64,000 bases of DNA from Shewanella sp. Isolate11 (GCF_022398315.1 NZ_JAKEVF010000004.1:1-64000); one strand, 5' to 3'. Numbered from the stretch's first letter, positions 28,172 to 38,985 are shown. Notes: generated by a model not told the origin, from the letters alone. A program made the numbers and translations.

Positions 28172-29302
28172 ATGAATTATAAAGCAATGAGTTATAAGTT
28201 TGCGTTAACGTTGTCTATATTGGTCTCAAGCGTGATTTCGGCTGGTGCACAAGCAGATCAGCCGCTGATGATCACTGTGACTAAAGGTTTTGGCTTGACG
28301 TTATATGCTTCCGATTTAGGCGATGCTAGACAGATGGCTCTGGGTGAGAAGGGCACGCTGTTTGTGGGCTCCTATAAATCCGGTACGATCCAGGCTTTGG
28401 TTGATAGTAATAACGACGGGCGAGTCGATAAGCGTTATGTCGTTGCCAAAGGCTTAGAGTATCCAGAGGCGCTAGCTTACTATAAAGGCGATCTTTACGT
28501 TGCTGAACAGGAACGTATTTTACGTTTTAACGATGTCGAAAGTCGTCTGCGTCGTCAGGGACGAGGTAAAGAGGTTTATGACCGTTTACCAGCCAAGGCA
28601 AACAAGAGCCGCCGTGCAATGCGTTTTGGACCCGATGGTCGCCTCTATGTCGCTATTGGGGCACCTTGTAATGTGTGCGAACCCCAAGCACCATTTGGCA
28701 GTATTATTGCTATTGATATCGATACCGGTAATAGCGAGCAGATAGCGACAGGCATTCGCACTGTCTCAGGTTTCGACTGGTCACCGATAGATAATAAATT
28801 GTGGTTTGCCGATTCTGGGCGAGATTGGATGGGAGACCGTCTTCCACCAGACGAAATTAATCGTATCGATAGCACTGGGGCGCATTACGGCTTCCCTTAT
28901 ATTCATGCTACTAGTGTCTTAGAGCCCGCTTACGAGAAACCCAAAGGCTTGAAAGTTGACTTGCCAGAATTTGAGTTGCCGGCTCACGTCGCTCCAACGG
29001 GACTGCAGTTTTATCGTGGTAACGTTTTTCCTGAAAAGTATCAACAGCAGATGTTTGTAGCCGAAAATGGTTCTTGGAACCGTTCCAGTAAAATTGGCTA
29101 TCAAGTGACCATGTTGACCGTCGAAGAAAACAAGGTGACTAAGCGTCAAACTGTGGTGAGTTTCTTAGATGGCGAATTTCCGGTGGCGAGACCTTATGCA
29201 TTAATCATGGCTCCCGATGGCGCCATGTACATATCAGATGATTTAAAAGGCAATATTTACCGCTTGTATTACAAGGGGGATGGTGCCGATGAGAGTGAAT
29301 AA
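28172..29302 (+). CDS. Soluble PQQ-dependent aldose sugar dehydrogenase family protein
   Basis: 376 residues from the ATG at 28172; an ATG at 28187 is equally plausible. A signal peptide (ALTLSILVSSVISAGAQA) directs it to the periplasm. The six-bladed propeller has repeated turns such as RAMRFGPDGRLYVAIGAP, TGLQFYRGNVFPEKYQQQM and YALIMAPDGAMYISDDLKG, typical of the YliI/sGDH family, which oxidises aldoses with PQQ. A CNVC pair at about residues 169-172 is notable. PQQ binding cannot be proved from sequence. It sits between parE and parC, 14 bp before parC. Confidence 0.85.
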   Translation: MNYKAMSYKFALTLSILVSSVISAGAQADQPLMITVTKGFGLTLYASDLGDARQMALGEKGTLFVGSYKSGTIQALVDSNNDGRVDKRYVVAKGLEYPEALAYYKGDLYVAEQERILRFNDVESRLRRQGRGKEVYDRLPAKANKSRRAMRFGPDGRLYVAIGAPCNVCEPQAPFGSIIAIDIDTGNSEQIATGIRTVSGFDWSPIDNKLWFADSGRDWMGDRLPPDEINRIDSTGAHYGFPYIHATSVLEPAYEKPKGLKVDLPEFELPAHVAPTGLQFYRGNVFPEKYQQQMFVAENGSWNRSSKIGYQVTMLTVEENKVTKRQTVVSFLDGEFPVARPYALIMAPDGAMYISDDLKGNIYRLYYKGDGADESE

Positions 29303-29316
29303 CAGGACCCTAATCA

Positions 29317-31584
29317 ATGAGTGATGCGATAGATTTAAGCCTTGATGGCGTCGAACAGATGCCGCTGAGACGTTTCACCGAGGATGCTTATCTTAACTAT
29401 TCAATGTACGTCATCATGGATCGTGCATTGCCTCATATCGGAGATGGTCTAAAACCCGTTCAGCGACGTATTATTTATGCGATGAGCGAGCTGGGACTCT
29501 CTGCACAGTCGAAGCATAAGAAGTCGGCACGTACCGTTGGTGATGTGTTAGGTAAATATCATCCCCATGGTGACAGCGCTTGTTACGAAGCTATGGTGTT
29601 GATGGCTCAGCCATTCTCTTACCGCTATCCATTGGTTGATGGTCAAGGTAACTGGGGTGCTCCAGACGACCCTAAATCATTTGCTGCAATGCGTTACACC
29701 GAAGCGCGCTTGTCTAAATTTTCAGAAATTCTACTCACTGAGCTTGGCCAAGGCACTGTGGATTGGGGCGTTAACTTTGACGGAACCATGAAAGAGCCGC
29801 TGGTTTTACCTGCTCGTCTGCCACATATTCTGCTTAATGGTATTACTGGTATTGCTGTCGGTATGGCGACCGATGTGCCGCCCCATAATGCGCGTGAACT
29901 CGTCGATGCCTGTATCGAGCTGCTAGATAATCCAAAAACTGAGCTAGACCGGATTATGGAGTTGGTGCCAGGGCCTGATTATCCAACTGAAGCGGAAATC
30001 ATTACGCCTAAAGCCGATATCGAAAAAATCTATAGCACGGGTCGTGGCTCGATTAAAGCACGAGCAGTTTATAGTGTAGAGGCGGGAGAAATCGTAATTA
30101 CCGCACTGCCACATCAAGCTAGTAGCGGTAAGATTTTAGAGCAGATCGCCGCGCAGATGCAGGCAAAAAAACTGCCAATGGTCGTGGACTTACGTGATGA
30201 GTCTGATCATGAAAGTCCTGTGCGTATGGTGATTGTGCCGCGCTCTAATCGTGTCGATTGTGAGCAGTTAATGGCGCATCTGTTTGCCACCACAGACCTA
30301 GAAAAGAACTTCCGGGTTAATTTAAACGTATTAGGTCTCAATGGTCGCCCACAAGTCAAAGGCTTAAAGCAGCTACTGACAGAGTGGTTAGAGTTCCGTT
30401 TAACCACGGTTAGACGTCGTTTGGAATATCGTCTCGATAAGGTATTAGCAAGACTACATATTCTCGATGCCTTGATGATTGCCTTCCTCAATATCGATGA
30501 AGTGATTGAGATCATCCGTTACAACGATGATCCTAAAGCCGAACTGATGTCGCGCTTTAATCTTAGTGACGAACAAGCCAATGCCATTCTCGACCTTAAA
30601 CTCCGCCACTTAGCTAAGTTGGAAGAGTTTAAGATCAAGGCAGAGCAGAGTGAACTTGAAGAGGAGCGGGAGAAGTTAGAGCTACTATTAAGTTCAGATC
30701 GACGTATGAAGACCTTGATCAAGAAAGAACTTAAGCAAGATGCTGAAACCTATGGTGATGATAGACGTTCGCCATTAATCGAGCGCAGTGAATCCCGCGC
30801 CCTAAGCGAGCAAGAATTAGTACCAGCAGAAGCGGTTACCGTTGTACTGTCAGAGAAAGGTTGGGTACGTTGTGCCAAAGGGCATGATATCGACCCTACC
30901 GCGCTTTCCTATAAAGCAGGCGATAGTTACCTTTGTTCGGCTTCAGGTCGAAGCAATCAGCCCACGGTATTTATCGGTAGTACAGGGCGCGCCTTTGCGA
31001 CAGATACTCATAGTTTACCGTCGGCGCGGAGTCAGGGTGAGCCGCTTACTACCCGATTCCAGTTATCGGCGGGAGAGACCATTGAGCATGCGCTGATGGG
31101 AGAGGATGGCCAATGCTATCTACTTGCTTCCGATGCGGGATATGGTTTTATTGGCGATTACAAAGATATGGTTTCGCGTAATAAGGCGGGTAAAGCTTTA
31201 TTGAGTTTGCCGCAAAACGCTAAGGTGTTAGTGCCTCAACGTGTCGATAAGTCTCGTAGTGAATCGATATTAGCGATCACCAACGAAGGGCGTATGTTGC
31301 TGTTCTCGGTTGACGCTTTACCTCAGTTGGCTAAAGGTAAGGGCAACAAGGTGATTGGTATACCAACTGAACGGGCTAAGAGCCGTGAAGAATTGCTTAT
31401 TCACTTACATGTTGTACCCGAAGGAACTGCTGTCACTTTATGGGCTGGTAAGCGTAAGCTTACCCTTAAAGCCAGTGACTTAGAGCATTACCGAGGTGAA
31501 CGTGGTCGTCGAGGTGCCAAGTTACCTCGTGGCTTACAGCGGGTCGATAAAGTTGAACTGGGTGGCGATGAAGCGGTGCTCTAG
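29317..31584 (+). CDS. parC: DNA topoisomerase IV subunit A
   Basis: 755 residues (E. coli 752). The catalytic Tyr is Y127 in [11 protein letters not shown]. The quinolone-determining region reads [12 protein letters not shown], with Ser87 and Glu91, the susceptible-type residues. The C-terminal beta-pinwheel (from about residue 500) includes repeated K/R-G turns. It cleaves and passes DNA with ParE to unlink chromosomes. It is followed by a strong bidirectional terminator. Confidence 0.97.
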   Translation: MSDAIDLSLDGVEQMPLRRFTEDAYLNYSMYVIMDRALPHIGDGLKPVQRRIIYAMSELGLSAQSKHKKSARTVGDVLGKYHPHGDSACYEAMVLMAQPFSYRYPLVDGQGNWGAPDDPKSFAAMRYTEARLSKFSEILLTELGQGTVDWGVNFDGTMKEPLVLPARLPHILLNGITGIAVGMATDVPPHNARELVDACIELLDNPKTELDRIMELVPGPDYPTEAEIITPKADIEKIYSTGRGSIKARAVYSVEAGEIVITALPHQASSGKILEQIAAQMQAKKLPMVVDLRDESDHESPVRMVIVPRSNRVDCEQLMAHLFATTDLEKNFRVNLNVLGLNGRPQVKGLKQLLTEWLEFRLTTVRRRLEYRLDKVLARLHILDALMIAFLNIDEVIEIIRYNDDPKAELMSRFNLSDEQANAILDLKLRHLAKLEEFKIKAEQSELEEEREKLELLLSSDRRMKTLIKKELKQDAETYGDDRRSPLIERSESRALSEQELVPAEAVTVVLSEKGWVRCAKGHDIDPTALSYKAGDSYLCSASGRSNQPTVFIGSTGRAFATDTHSLPSARSQGEPLTTRFQLSAGETIEHALMGEDGQCYLLASDAGYGFIGDYKDMVSRNKAGKALLSLPQNAKVLVPQRVDKSRSESILAITNEGRMLLFSVDALPQLAKGKGNKVIGIPTERAKSREELLIHLHVVPEGTAVTLWAGKRKLTLKASDLEHYRGERGRRGAKLPRGLQRVDKVELGGDEAVL

Positions 31585-31644
31585 TATAAGGGGTCTAGCT
31601 AGATAATTGACCAGAGAGTTACAAGTGGTCAATGTTGAGAGAAT

Positions 31645-31671
31645 AAAAAAGCTGCATTAAGCAGCTTTTTT
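31645..31671. terminator. Bidirectional terminator between parC and bfd
   Basis: A-run, GCTGC, loop ATTAA, GCAGC, T-run. It can end parC on the plus strand and bfd on the minus strand. Confidence 0.9.
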
Positions 31672-31719
31672 ATTGGGAAAAACAGTTTGAGTTAAAGTCG
31701 AATTATCTAGAAATGACGG

Positions 31720-31911
31720 TTAAGCGACTTCGTAAAAGTTAGGCGTGACATCTAAACGAGCCTGAATGATTTCATTGGCCATACGGCTACATTTACCACA
31801 CTGGTTACCCACACCTAGACGCTGCTTTACAGCTGCTAGACTGGTATCACCCTGATCTACCGCTTCTTTTATCTGGGTATCTGTGATGGCATGACATAAG
31901 CAAACGTACAT
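31720..31911 (-). CDS. bfd: Bacterioferritin-associated ferredoxin
   Basis: 63 residues with four Cys at 4, 6, 38 and 41 (YVCLCHAIT and NQCGKCSRM), the BFD-type [2Fe-2S] site. Bfd reduces ferric iron in bacterioferritin to release it during iron starvation. A Fur-box-like sequence lies about 40 bp upstream (31951-31969), which fits iron-repressed expression. No bacterioferritin gene is adjacent. Confidence 0.95.
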   Translation of the reverse strand: MYVCLCHAITDTQIKEAVDQGDTSLAAVKQRLGVGNQCGKCSRMANEIIQARLDVTPNFYEVA

Positions 31912-31950
31912 TCTTTTACTCTCTCAATTTCGATGTTTGAGAGTATAAAT

Positions 31951-31969
31951 GATAATGATTCGCACTGCC
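31951..31969. promoter_or_regulatory. Putative Fur box upstream of bfd
   Basis: GATAATGATTCGCACTGCC matches 13 of 19 positions of the Fur consensus, with one half (GATAATGAT) perfect. It is about 40 bp before the bfd start, where a repressor would cover the promoter. Confidence 0.5.
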
Positions 31970-32095
31970 AATAACTCTGAGTTATAAGATGCTGCTTTTC
32001 TCTCTTATGTGAGCTATTAAAAACTGTGACAAGCTCTATATTTACTCGACTTTATCGATCACCGTTGCCTTTTCACTCACTCTTACCCTAGAGTG

Positions 32096-33022
32096 CTAGT
32101 AACCTCGCTCGAAGTTGACTTGGTTACTTAACGGCTCATGATTAAGCAGTTTGTGATAATTATTTGCGAAAATCTCCACCACTTGTTCAGGAAAACTCGG
32201 GGCAGCGATATGAGGCGTAATAATCACATTATTGAGTGACCAAATTGGGTGTTCTTGTGGCAGAGGCTCTTGGTTGAATACATCCAAAATCGCATGCTGT
32301 TCAGGATTAGTATGTAACTGTTGAAATAGAGCATCGAGGTCAAGCACATCGCCTCGGCCCATATTAAACAGCACCGCATTTTGTTTCATTAGGCTTAAAG
32401 TTTGTGCATCTAATATGCCTCTAGTTTCAGGGGTGCTTGGTAAAATAGTGGCAATGGCATCCGCCTGAGCGATATGGCTGGGAAGATTGGCCAATCGGTC
32501 AACATGATCGAATCCGATAGTAGGTTTAGCACCACGATTAATTCCGGTCACATGCATACCAAAGTGCTTAGCCGTTTTGGCAATATGTTGTGCGATACTG
32601 CCAGTTCCCAGCAGTAATAATTGTTGTCCTTGAAGGGTTTTGAAACTGCCTGGGCGCCAAATTTTTTCGGCCTGTTGCGACTTATACTTTTGATGTTCGC
32701 GCTTGTGAGCGAGCAGATAACCAAACAGATATTCACTCATTAAAGGGCCGAAAATTCCTTTTACATTAGTTAGCAAGTAATCGCGGCGCAGACGAGGCTT
32801 AACTAAAGGATCTACACCCGCATAGGTTGATTGCATCCAAACCATGTTTCTAGCGTGGCCAATTAAAGGAGCGGCAAGCGGAGGCTCTGCAAGCCAAATA
32901 TCAGCACTTAAAATACTTTTTGGATCGTCTCCCAGTAATTTAATTTGGGGTAAGTGGCAAGAAGCGAGTAATTCGCGGTACTTGTCATTATCACTAGTGA
33001 GCAGCAGCAGCTTGTGTTCCAT
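32096..33022 (-). CDS. D-isomer-specific 2-hydroxyacid dehydrogenase
   Basis: 308 residues. The NAD(P)-binding Rossmann motif is LLLGTGSIAQHIA. The family's catalytic Arg lies before or in NMGRGDVLDLDAL-type context, and the catalytic His lies in IITPHIAAPS. These enzymes reduce 2-ketoacids such as glyoxylate, hydroxypyruvate or phenylpyruvate; the size and the MQSTYAGVDPL segment resemble GhrA-like members. The substrate is not certain. It is monocistronic-looking, in a run of minus-strand genes. Confidence 0.88.
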   Translation of the reverse strand: MEHKLLLLTSDNDKYRELLASCHLPQIKLLGDDPKSILSADIWLAEPPLAAPLIGHARNMVWMQSTYAGVDPLVKPRLRRDYLLTNVKGIFGPLMSEYLFGYLLAHKREHQKYKSQQAEKIWRPGSFKTLQGQQLLLLGTGSIAQHIAKTAKHFGMHVTGINRGAKPTIGFDHVDRLANLPSHIAQADAIATILPSTPETRGILDAQTLSLMKQNAVLFNMGRGDVLDLDALFQQLHTNPEQHAILDVFNQEPLPQEHPIWSLNNVIITPHIAAPSFPEQVVEIFANNYHKLLNHEPLSNQVNFERGY

Positions 33023-33168
33023 GGAGGCTCCTTGTTGCTTTTATTATCCATCTCTTTCAAATACAGTTTAACCGAAGATTATCCTAAAGCGCATCTTTAG
33101 ATAAAATCGGAGAAAATAGTTATTTGTTAAGTTATTACGGGGTTGGATGAGGGGTTAGCTGGTTGAGT

Positions 33169-33873
33169 TCAAAGCTGACTGATTTGCTTGATCTGCTGCA
33201 GGCTCTTATCTGGATAATTACTAAAAATACCATCGACGCCCATAGCTGCTAACATTGCGATGTCCTGTGGATTATCGACTGTGTAGACAAATACTTTGAT
33301 ACCGCGTTGATGGGCATCGTCGATAATTTCTTGAGTTAAAAAGCTTAGGCTTAAATGTAATGAGTAGGCCCGCAATCGAGAGGCCAGCGCTGCACCATCA
33401 TCGGGAATCCCTTCGATAAGTGGTGCGACCAATGCTTGGGGAAACTGCTGTTTTACTTCTCTAATAAAGCCATGGTTGAAAGAAGAGATGATAAGCTGTT
33501 GTGGCTTATAATCCAGTTGGCTTAACACCTTGGGATATAATTCGATAAAAGCGGCTAAGGAAGCCATGCCTTTTAATTCTATATTCACCACAGGCTGATA
33601 GGGTTTTAAATAGACCAGTAGCTCCCAAAGCTTAGGTATCGGCTCTCCCTCAACATTTATGGTCGATAGGTAGGCTTGGCTGACTGACTCAATTAACCCT
33701 ACGCCTGAGCTTTTTCCATCGAGGCGTCTGTCATGGAAAACATAAAGTTCCCCTTCGACATTATGCACGTCGAGTTCGATAGCCGTGATACCCAAGGCGA
33801 TCGCTTTTTTCATGGCGGCGAGGGTGTTTTCTGGTGCATAGCCGCTGGCACCGCGATGGGCAAATACTTGCAT
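33169..33873 (-). CDS. Glycerophosphodiester phosphodiesterase
   Basis: A 234-residue cytoplasmic TIM-barrel enzyme of the GDPD family (UgpQ-like; no signal peptide). It hydrolyses glycerophosphodiesters to glycerol 3-phosphate and an alcohol. The catalytic His pair and metal ligands are visible: FAHRGASGYAPENTL, IELDVHNVEG and VFHDRRLD, with NIELKGM later. Its ATG overlaps the mscM stop (TGATG), so it is co-translated with the channel gene. Confidence 0.92.
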   Translation of the reverse strand: MQVFAHRGASGYAPENTLAAMKKAIALGITAIELDVHNVEGELYVFHDRRLDGKSSGVGLIESVSQAYLSTINVEGEPIPKLWELLVYLKPYQPVVNIELKGMASLAAFIELYPKVLSQLDYKPQQLIISSFNHGFIREVKQQFPQALVAPLIEGIPDDGAALASRLRAYSLHLSLSFLTQEIIDDAHQRGIKVFVYTVDNPQDIAMLAAMGVDGIFSNYPDKSLQQIKQISQL

Positions 33874-36800
33874 CAGCTTCTAATCAATCCTTGTGTGTCT
33901 TTGCCTTGCCCTCCTTTGATGTGAACTTCTAATTGTGGGAAGGCGAGCTCTAAACCATTTTCTTTGAGTTTCTTACTGACTTTATTATGCAGTGCATGGC
34001 GCAGCGGCCAGCGAGCGCTCATGTCTTTAGCGTAAGCGCGGATCTCATAATCTTGAGTATGCTTCCCGAAGCCTGCAAACCAGACTTCAGGCTCGGGAGT
34101 CGTGAGGGCTTCTTCACTCTCTTGTACCGCTTGGTAAAGCACTGCTTCAACTTTAGCGGGATCAGAATCTCTAGCTACAGAGACATAGACGATGACTCTA
34201 GTAATAGGATCGGACAGTGACCAGTTGATTAACTGCTCGGTAATAAAGGCCTTGTTGGGCACAATGATCTCTTTTCTGTCCCAATCGACAATTGTGGTGG
34301 CACGAATTTGAATTTTACTTACAGTACCGGTGAGATCGCGGATGGTCACTGTGTCACCGATACGCACAGGCTTTTCAAATAAGATGATCAAACCTGAGAT
34401 GAAATTAGCAAAAATCTCTTGTAGGCCAAAACCTAAACCAACAGAAAGTGCTGCCACTAACCATTGTAGTTTTGACCATTCCATGCCCAAAGTAGAGAAA
34501 CCGCCGAGCATACCGAAAAAGACCACCAAATAACGGCTAACGGTCGTGACTGCAAACCCGGTGCCTTGGGACAACTCTAGTCGCTGCAGGATCATAAGTT
34601 CTAACAAGCCCGGCAAGTTGGTGGCTATCATCAGCGAGAAGCCGACGATGATTAGCCCTAACAGTAATGATTTCAGCGTGATCGGCAAAGGCTGGGCAAT
34701 ACCGTCGATGACGGTCGAACTTGTCCATAGGGTGATGCCATCTAAGAAGGAGAAAATCGCACTATGGGTTTGAGTCCACAGTCCGATGAGGCTGATTAAA
34801 AAGGCTAAGGTCAGCAAAGAACGAACCAGACCCAGTGACTGACTTGAGATCGTTTCCAAGTCAACTTCGGGCTCTTCGTAGGTGTCGCCTTCACTGCCGA
34901 TACTTTCTCCCTCTTTTTCACGTTGGGCGATGATCTCGGCCCGTTTCGCCTTGGCGCGGTTAAAGGCAATTCGTCGACGTTCTATCAGCATCCATCGTTT
35001 GATTAACAGGTAAAGCAACATAAAGCTCAGCCATAAAATAAGTGACAGCTGGAGTTGCAGTAGCATTTGGAATGCCGTGTAGTAATAACCCCTGAAGGCG
35101 AGAATGGCACAGGCAGGAGGAAGTATCAGCAACACTGCCCATAACACTTTCTGTAATAGGCGCTTGTTCTTATCGTCTTGATGATAATGGCGCTCTTTCT
35201 TGGCCAGCTGCAAAATATCTTTGTAAAACCAGAACAGCATGATGGCGAATAGGATAAAGGCGCCACGTCCTAAGCTGTTCCGTATCATCGAGGCTTCCAT
35301 AACCTCGGTAAAGCTGACTATACCGATGAAAGGCACAGTCATGACGGTAAAGTGTTTGAGGCGCTCCTGGGTGGCATGGATCAGTTGTGCATCGCCTTTA
35401 AAATGGCCAATTAAGATGCCGTTATCTAGTGACAGCAGATAAGTGACTCGATGTAACCAATACAAGGCGCCAATGGTCATCATGGCCATTCCCACGGCAG
35501 AGACAATATCTTGCTTTGAGAGGTAAAAAATGATGCCGGCCATGATCAAGGGTAGCGGTTTGATCGCACTGTAAAGCAGAGAGGTGATAAGTGCAGAGAA
35601 AGTATAAATAAATTTATCTTGGGTCACCTTGCCGACAAAGCTCATATTGTGAGCCATAGTGCGGTGGAATATAGGTGTGATTAAGTCCTGTAATACCAAA
35701 CACAGTACCATTAAAATAACCCAAGTTGCCCATAACGATCCCTGTGCATCGAAGGAATCATGTAATTGTTGCCAGGGGGCTTGGGTCACCAGCCAATGGC
35801 TACTTTGCAATAAATCGCTAAACCAGAAGCTATCGATACTGTTGGCATTTGCTACCCAGAAAAGGTGTTCATTAAGTGTGGTTTTGAGGGTGCGATATTG
35901 CTGATTAAGTTGCTCATACAGCACCCTTAATTCAGCGAGCTCACCGATATAAAGATCATAGTTTTCCAGTAACTGGCGTTGCAGCTTTTGCTGTGACTCT
36001 AAAAGCTTGCTTTGTAATTGAGTAGGCTCAGTTTGACCATCGGCAGTACTGGCGGCTAGTGCCTGATCTTGTTCAAGTTGATAACGCGCTAATCTGGCAT
36101 TGGCAATTTGGCTGCTGACATCATCTTGATTCGGTGGTTTTGGCAGCGACGATAAGATACGTAAAAAACGTTCGCCAAAGGCGGAGTTTAATTTTACTAA
36201 GGCGATTTGTTGTTGGATATTGGTTAGCTGTTTTGCCTGAAATTGGTATTGAATTTCAGCTTGTTCCTGCTGTGTTGCCACCTGTGCCATATCATAGGTG
36301 AGTTGTTGTAATTGTTCACTGTATGTCTGGTTTTGTTGATTGATCTTGATGGCTTGCAGATCGTCGGTAATCAGTGAGTCGATTTGACTTTCTGCAATCG
36401 TAGCGGCTGTAGTTTTGTGGCGCTTGAGGGAAATGGCACTATTTAACTCTTCGATCAGTCGTTCTTGTTGCAGCAGTTGACGTCTGACTAGATTAAGCTG
36501 TTGCTGACTTAACGCGATCTGTTTTTGACTGCTGGCAAGTTCAGTTTCTAAGGTTGATAAGGTTTGTAGCGACAGCTTATTTTGCGCATCAGTTAGTCGG
36601 GTATCTTTGTCGTTGCCGGCCTTTTTAAGCTGTGCGACAGATTGATTGGCCTGAGTGATCAGGGAAGGTAACTGACGTTGGCGCTTAATCAGTTCATTAG
36701 TCTGCTGGCTGAGGTTCGATTCGGTTTCTTTGAGCTTGGCAAGACTAGTGGATGCCTGTGCAGATTGTTGTTCGATGTTTTGCTTAGCATCCCAGCTGAG

Positions 36801-37058
36801 TGGCTTAGCGGCATTTTCTAACTGGGTATTGAGTTTCTGTTTCTGGGTGGAATATTGATGCAGAACCGCCTCAAATCGCTTCTGAAGTGTGATTTGTTGT
36901 TCAAGTTGTTCATTAAGCCATTGCAGTTGCTCTTCGGTGGACTTTTCGACCACAGCTTGAGATTCGCCAAGGCCGAGGCGCTTATTTATCGATAAGGGGG
37001 AATTAGCACTGACAGTGAAAGATAAGCAGCATAAAAAAACGAGCAAAATACGAGACAT
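33873..37058 (-). CDS. mscM: Large mechanosensitive channel, MscM/MscK type
   Basis: 1061 residues (E. coli MscM/YjeP about 1107). A signal peptide (SRILLVFLCCLSFTVSA) precedes a long Gln-rich periplasmic coiled-coil region (about 35-420). About eleven transmembrane helices follow, then a MscS core with the pore helix region (LSVGLGFGLQEIFANFISG), the beta domain (RIGDTVTIRDLTG) and the C-terminal domain. It releases solutes on hypo-osmotic shock. The symbol rests on linkage: E. coli mscM lies directly downstream of psd, and here only an EamA gene intervenes. Kcr-type MscK function cannot be excluded. Confidence 0.85.
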   Translation of the reverse strand: MSRILLVFLCCLSFTVSANSPLSINKRLGLGESQAVVEKSTEEQLQWLNEQLEQQITLQKRFEAVLHQYSTQKQKLNTQLENAAKPLSWDAKQNIEQQSAQASTSLAKLKETESNLSQQTNELIKRQRQLPSLITQANQSVAQLKKAGNDKDTRLTDAQNKLSLQTLSTLETELASSQKQIALSQQQLNLVRRQLLQQERLIEELNSAISLKRHKTTAATIAESQIDSLITDDLQAIKINQQNQTYSEQLQQLTYDMAQVATQQEQAEIQYQFQAKQLTNIQQQIALVKLNSAFGERFLRILSSLPKPPNQDDVSSQIANARLARYQLEQDQALAASTADGQTEPTQLQSKLLESQQKLQRQLLENYDLYIGELAELRVLYEQLNQQYRTLKTTLNEHLFWVANANSIDSFWFSDLLQSSHWLVTQAPWQQLHDSFDAQGSLWATWVILMVLCLVLQDLITPIFHRTMAHNMSFVGKVTQDKFIYTFSALITSLLYSAIKPLPLIMAGIIFYLSKQDIVSAVGMAMMTIGALYWLHRVTYLLSLDNGILIGHFKGDAQLIHATQERLKHFTVMTVPFIGIVSFTEVMEASMIRNSLGRGAFILFAIMLFWFYKDILQLAKKERHYHQDDKNKRLLQKVLWAVLLILPPACAILAFRGYYYTAFQMLLQLQLSLILWLSFMLLYLLIKRWMLIERRRIAFNRAKAKRAEIIAQREKEGESIGSEGDTYEEPEVDLETISSQSLGLVRSLLTLAFLISLIGLWTQTHSAIFSFLDGITLWTSSTVIDGIAQPLPITLKSLLLGLIIVGFSLMIATNLPGLLELMILQRLELSQGTGFAVTTVSRYLVVFFGMLGGFSTLGMEWSKLQWLVAALSVGLGFGLQEIFANFISGLIILFEKPVRIGDTVTIRDLTGTVSKIQIRATTIVDWDRKEIIVPNKAFITEQLINWSLSDPITRVIVYVSVARDSDPAKVEAVLYQAVQESEEALTTPEPEVWFAGFGKHTQDYEIRAYAKDMSARWPLRHALHNKVSKKLKENGLELAFPQLEVHIKGGQGKDTQGLIRS

Positions 37059-37209
37059 AGAGGATTTAATCGCATTGATGCGTGAGTTAACAAATATAAT
37101 ATACCAATTTCTAAAATGATGTGAGTTTTTGAGGTACTCGTCTTCAGTTTTCCTAGGCTAAATAGTTGAAAATGAGACAATGCTCAGTCACCTATCCGAG
37201 AGCAGGTAT

Positions 37210-38082
37210 TTACTTGTTAGCGCGGTGAGCTTTATGACTGCGCTGGGTTTCGTAAATGGCGGTGATCACCACTAAAGAGCCGCCAATCACAGTTTTCAAT
37301 GCCAACTGCTCACCCAATAAGATTAATGCGAGCAAAGCGCCGTAGAGTGGCTGTAAACAGGATACTAAGCTGACGGTTTTTGCACTCAGTTGTCTCAGCG
37401 CCGAAGTAAATAGCGCGTGAGGTGCGGCGGTAAAGACAACGCCTAGCAGAATAATTAGCCACCAAACATGGCTGTCAATACTGTCGATTTCCGCTTGTTG
37501 CCAAGGCAAAAGCACCAGTACGGTAACAGCGGTTTGATACAGCATTGCCTGAGCGCCGCTATATTCGGTGAAATAGCGTTTATGGAGTAAGTTGCGTGCG
37601 GTAAACAGCATCGCAGATAAAATTCCCACCACAATTCCTAAGGTCACATCATTACCCAAGGTGGCTTCAGGAATTAACAGACTGACACCCACTAAAACCA
37701 TCACTCCGCAGAGCAGATCGGTTCGCTGGATACGACTACCGGTAAACAGGGGCTCGACTAATACTGTCATTACCGGATAGGTAAAAAATGCGATCATACC
37801 GATAGCGACAGATGAAAGTTGCATCGAAGCGAAGTAGGTGACCCAATGTAGGCTGACGATAACGCCCAATCCTAGGGCGACGAAATAATCTCGTTGACTG
37901 TTGAGACGTAATTTCGATCCTGTAGCTTTAACCAATAAAGCTAAGATCACAGCAGCAACGCAGCAGCGTAGCAAGGTAATGTCGAGTGCGCTGAGTGGGA
38001 TTAATTTAGAAAACAGTGCCGTACCACCAAAAAGCAGTACGGCAATATGTAGTTCGATTAATCCTGAACGCTGAGAATTCAA
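37210..38082 (-). CDS. EamA-family (DMT) transporter
   Basis: 290 residues with ten predicted transmembrane helices in two EamA repeats. The first repeat includes LHWVTYFASMQLSSVAIG, and the second includes SALRQLSAKTVSLVSCLQPL. DMT transporters export amino acids or metabolites. It starts 7 bp after the psd stop, so it is probably in the rsgA-psd transcription unit. This gene is inserted between psd and mscM relative to E. coli. The substrate is unknown. Confidence 0.88.
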   Translation of the reverse strand: MNSQRSGLIELHIAVLLFGGTALFSKLIPLSALDITLLRCCVAAVILALLVKATGSKLRLNSQRDYFVALGLGVIVSLHWVTYFASMQLSSVAIGMIAFFTYPVMTVLVEPLFTGSRIQRTDLLCGVMVLVGVSLLIPEATLGNDVTLGIVVGILSAMLFTARNLLHKRYFTEYSGAQAMLYQTAVTVLVLLPWQQAEIDSIDSHVWWLIILLGVVFTAAPHALFTSALRQLSAKTVSLVSCLQPLYGALLALILLGEQLALKTVIGGSLVVITAIYETQRSHKAHRANK

Positions 38083-38089
38083 GGTTGGT

Positions 38090-38950
38090 TTAATCTATCT
38101 TAGCGAAGGCTTGACCCATACGAGTCACTGCCTTGGGTTCAACACCATCGGCAAAATCTTCGATAGCATCTTTTGCAAATAGCATGACCACAGTGCTGCC
38201 CAATTTAAAGCGACCCATTTCGTCACCTTTATCGAGTGTCAGCGCATCAGGCCCTTCAGTTGGGTAATCCCAAGTAAAGACTTTTTTCCCCGTAGGAGGA
38301 GTGACAGTGCCTGCCCAAACAGTTTCAATACTGGCAACAATCGTTGCGCCGACTAATACCATTGCCATTGGACCAATTTCAGTTTCAAAAATGGCTACAA
38401 CACGCTCATTGCGGGCAAACAGGCCTGGCACATTTTCGGCTGTTAATGGGTTAACTGAAAACAGCTCGCCCGGCACATAGGTCATCTTTGACAGCGTACC
38501 TTTCACTGGCATGTGGATGCGATGATAATCTTTAGGCGCTAAATAGATTGTGGCAAAATCGCCGCCTTCAAAACGCTTGGCGTCATCACTTTGATCGCCT
38601 AACAGTGCTAGTGCCGAGTAATCATGGCCTTTAGCCTGGAAGATTCGTCCTTCTCTGATGGGGCCACATTGGCTGACGGCACCATCGACAGGATGAACAA
38701 TATAGTCATCATCTTGGCATAATGGACGAATACCAGGTTTGAGTGCACGGGTAAAAAATGCATTGAAGCTAGTATAAGCTTCTGGATTACTTTGAGCCGC
38801 TTCGCTCATATCGATTTTATACTGCTTAATAAACCATTTGATGACGCTGGTGGTCACTAGGCCAAGTTCAGCTGCCGCCAATTTACCGACTAGTCTCGAT
38901 AATAAATGCTTAGGTAGCAGGTATTGCAAGGCAATTTTCAGTTTGTCCAC
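38090..38950 (-). CDS. psd: Phosphatidylserine decarboxylase proenzyme
   Basis: 286 residues. It makes phosphatidylethanolamine at the inner membrane. The self-cleavage motif LGST is present, with the pyruvoyl-forming Ser at residue 252 (E. coli Ser254), giving a long beta and a short alpha subunit. Other signatures are [11 protein letters not shown] and [10 protein letters not shown]. It sits 35 bp after rsgA, as in E. coli. Confidence 0.96.
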   Translation of the reverse strand: MDKLKIALQYLLPKHLLSRLVGKLAAAELGLVTTSVIKWFIKQYKIDMSEAAQSNPEAYTSFNAFFTRALKPGIRPLCQDDDYIVHPVDGAVSQCGPIREGRIFQAKGHDYSALALLGDQSDDAKRFEGGDFATIYLAPKDYHRIHMPVKGTLSKMTYVPGELFSVNPLTAENVPGLFARNERVVAIFETEIGPMAMVLVGATIVASIETVWAGTVTPPTGKKVFTWDYPTEGPDALTLDKGDEMGRFKLGSTVVMLFAKDAIEDFADGVEPKAVTRMGQAFAKID

Positions 38951-38985
38951 GTTTTGTTTCCTTCAAATACAATATGCAATTTTTA

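Noticed and set aside
33987-35904. Several plus-strand frames inside mscM
   Set aside because: They are opposite-strand shadows of a continuous, conserved channel gene.
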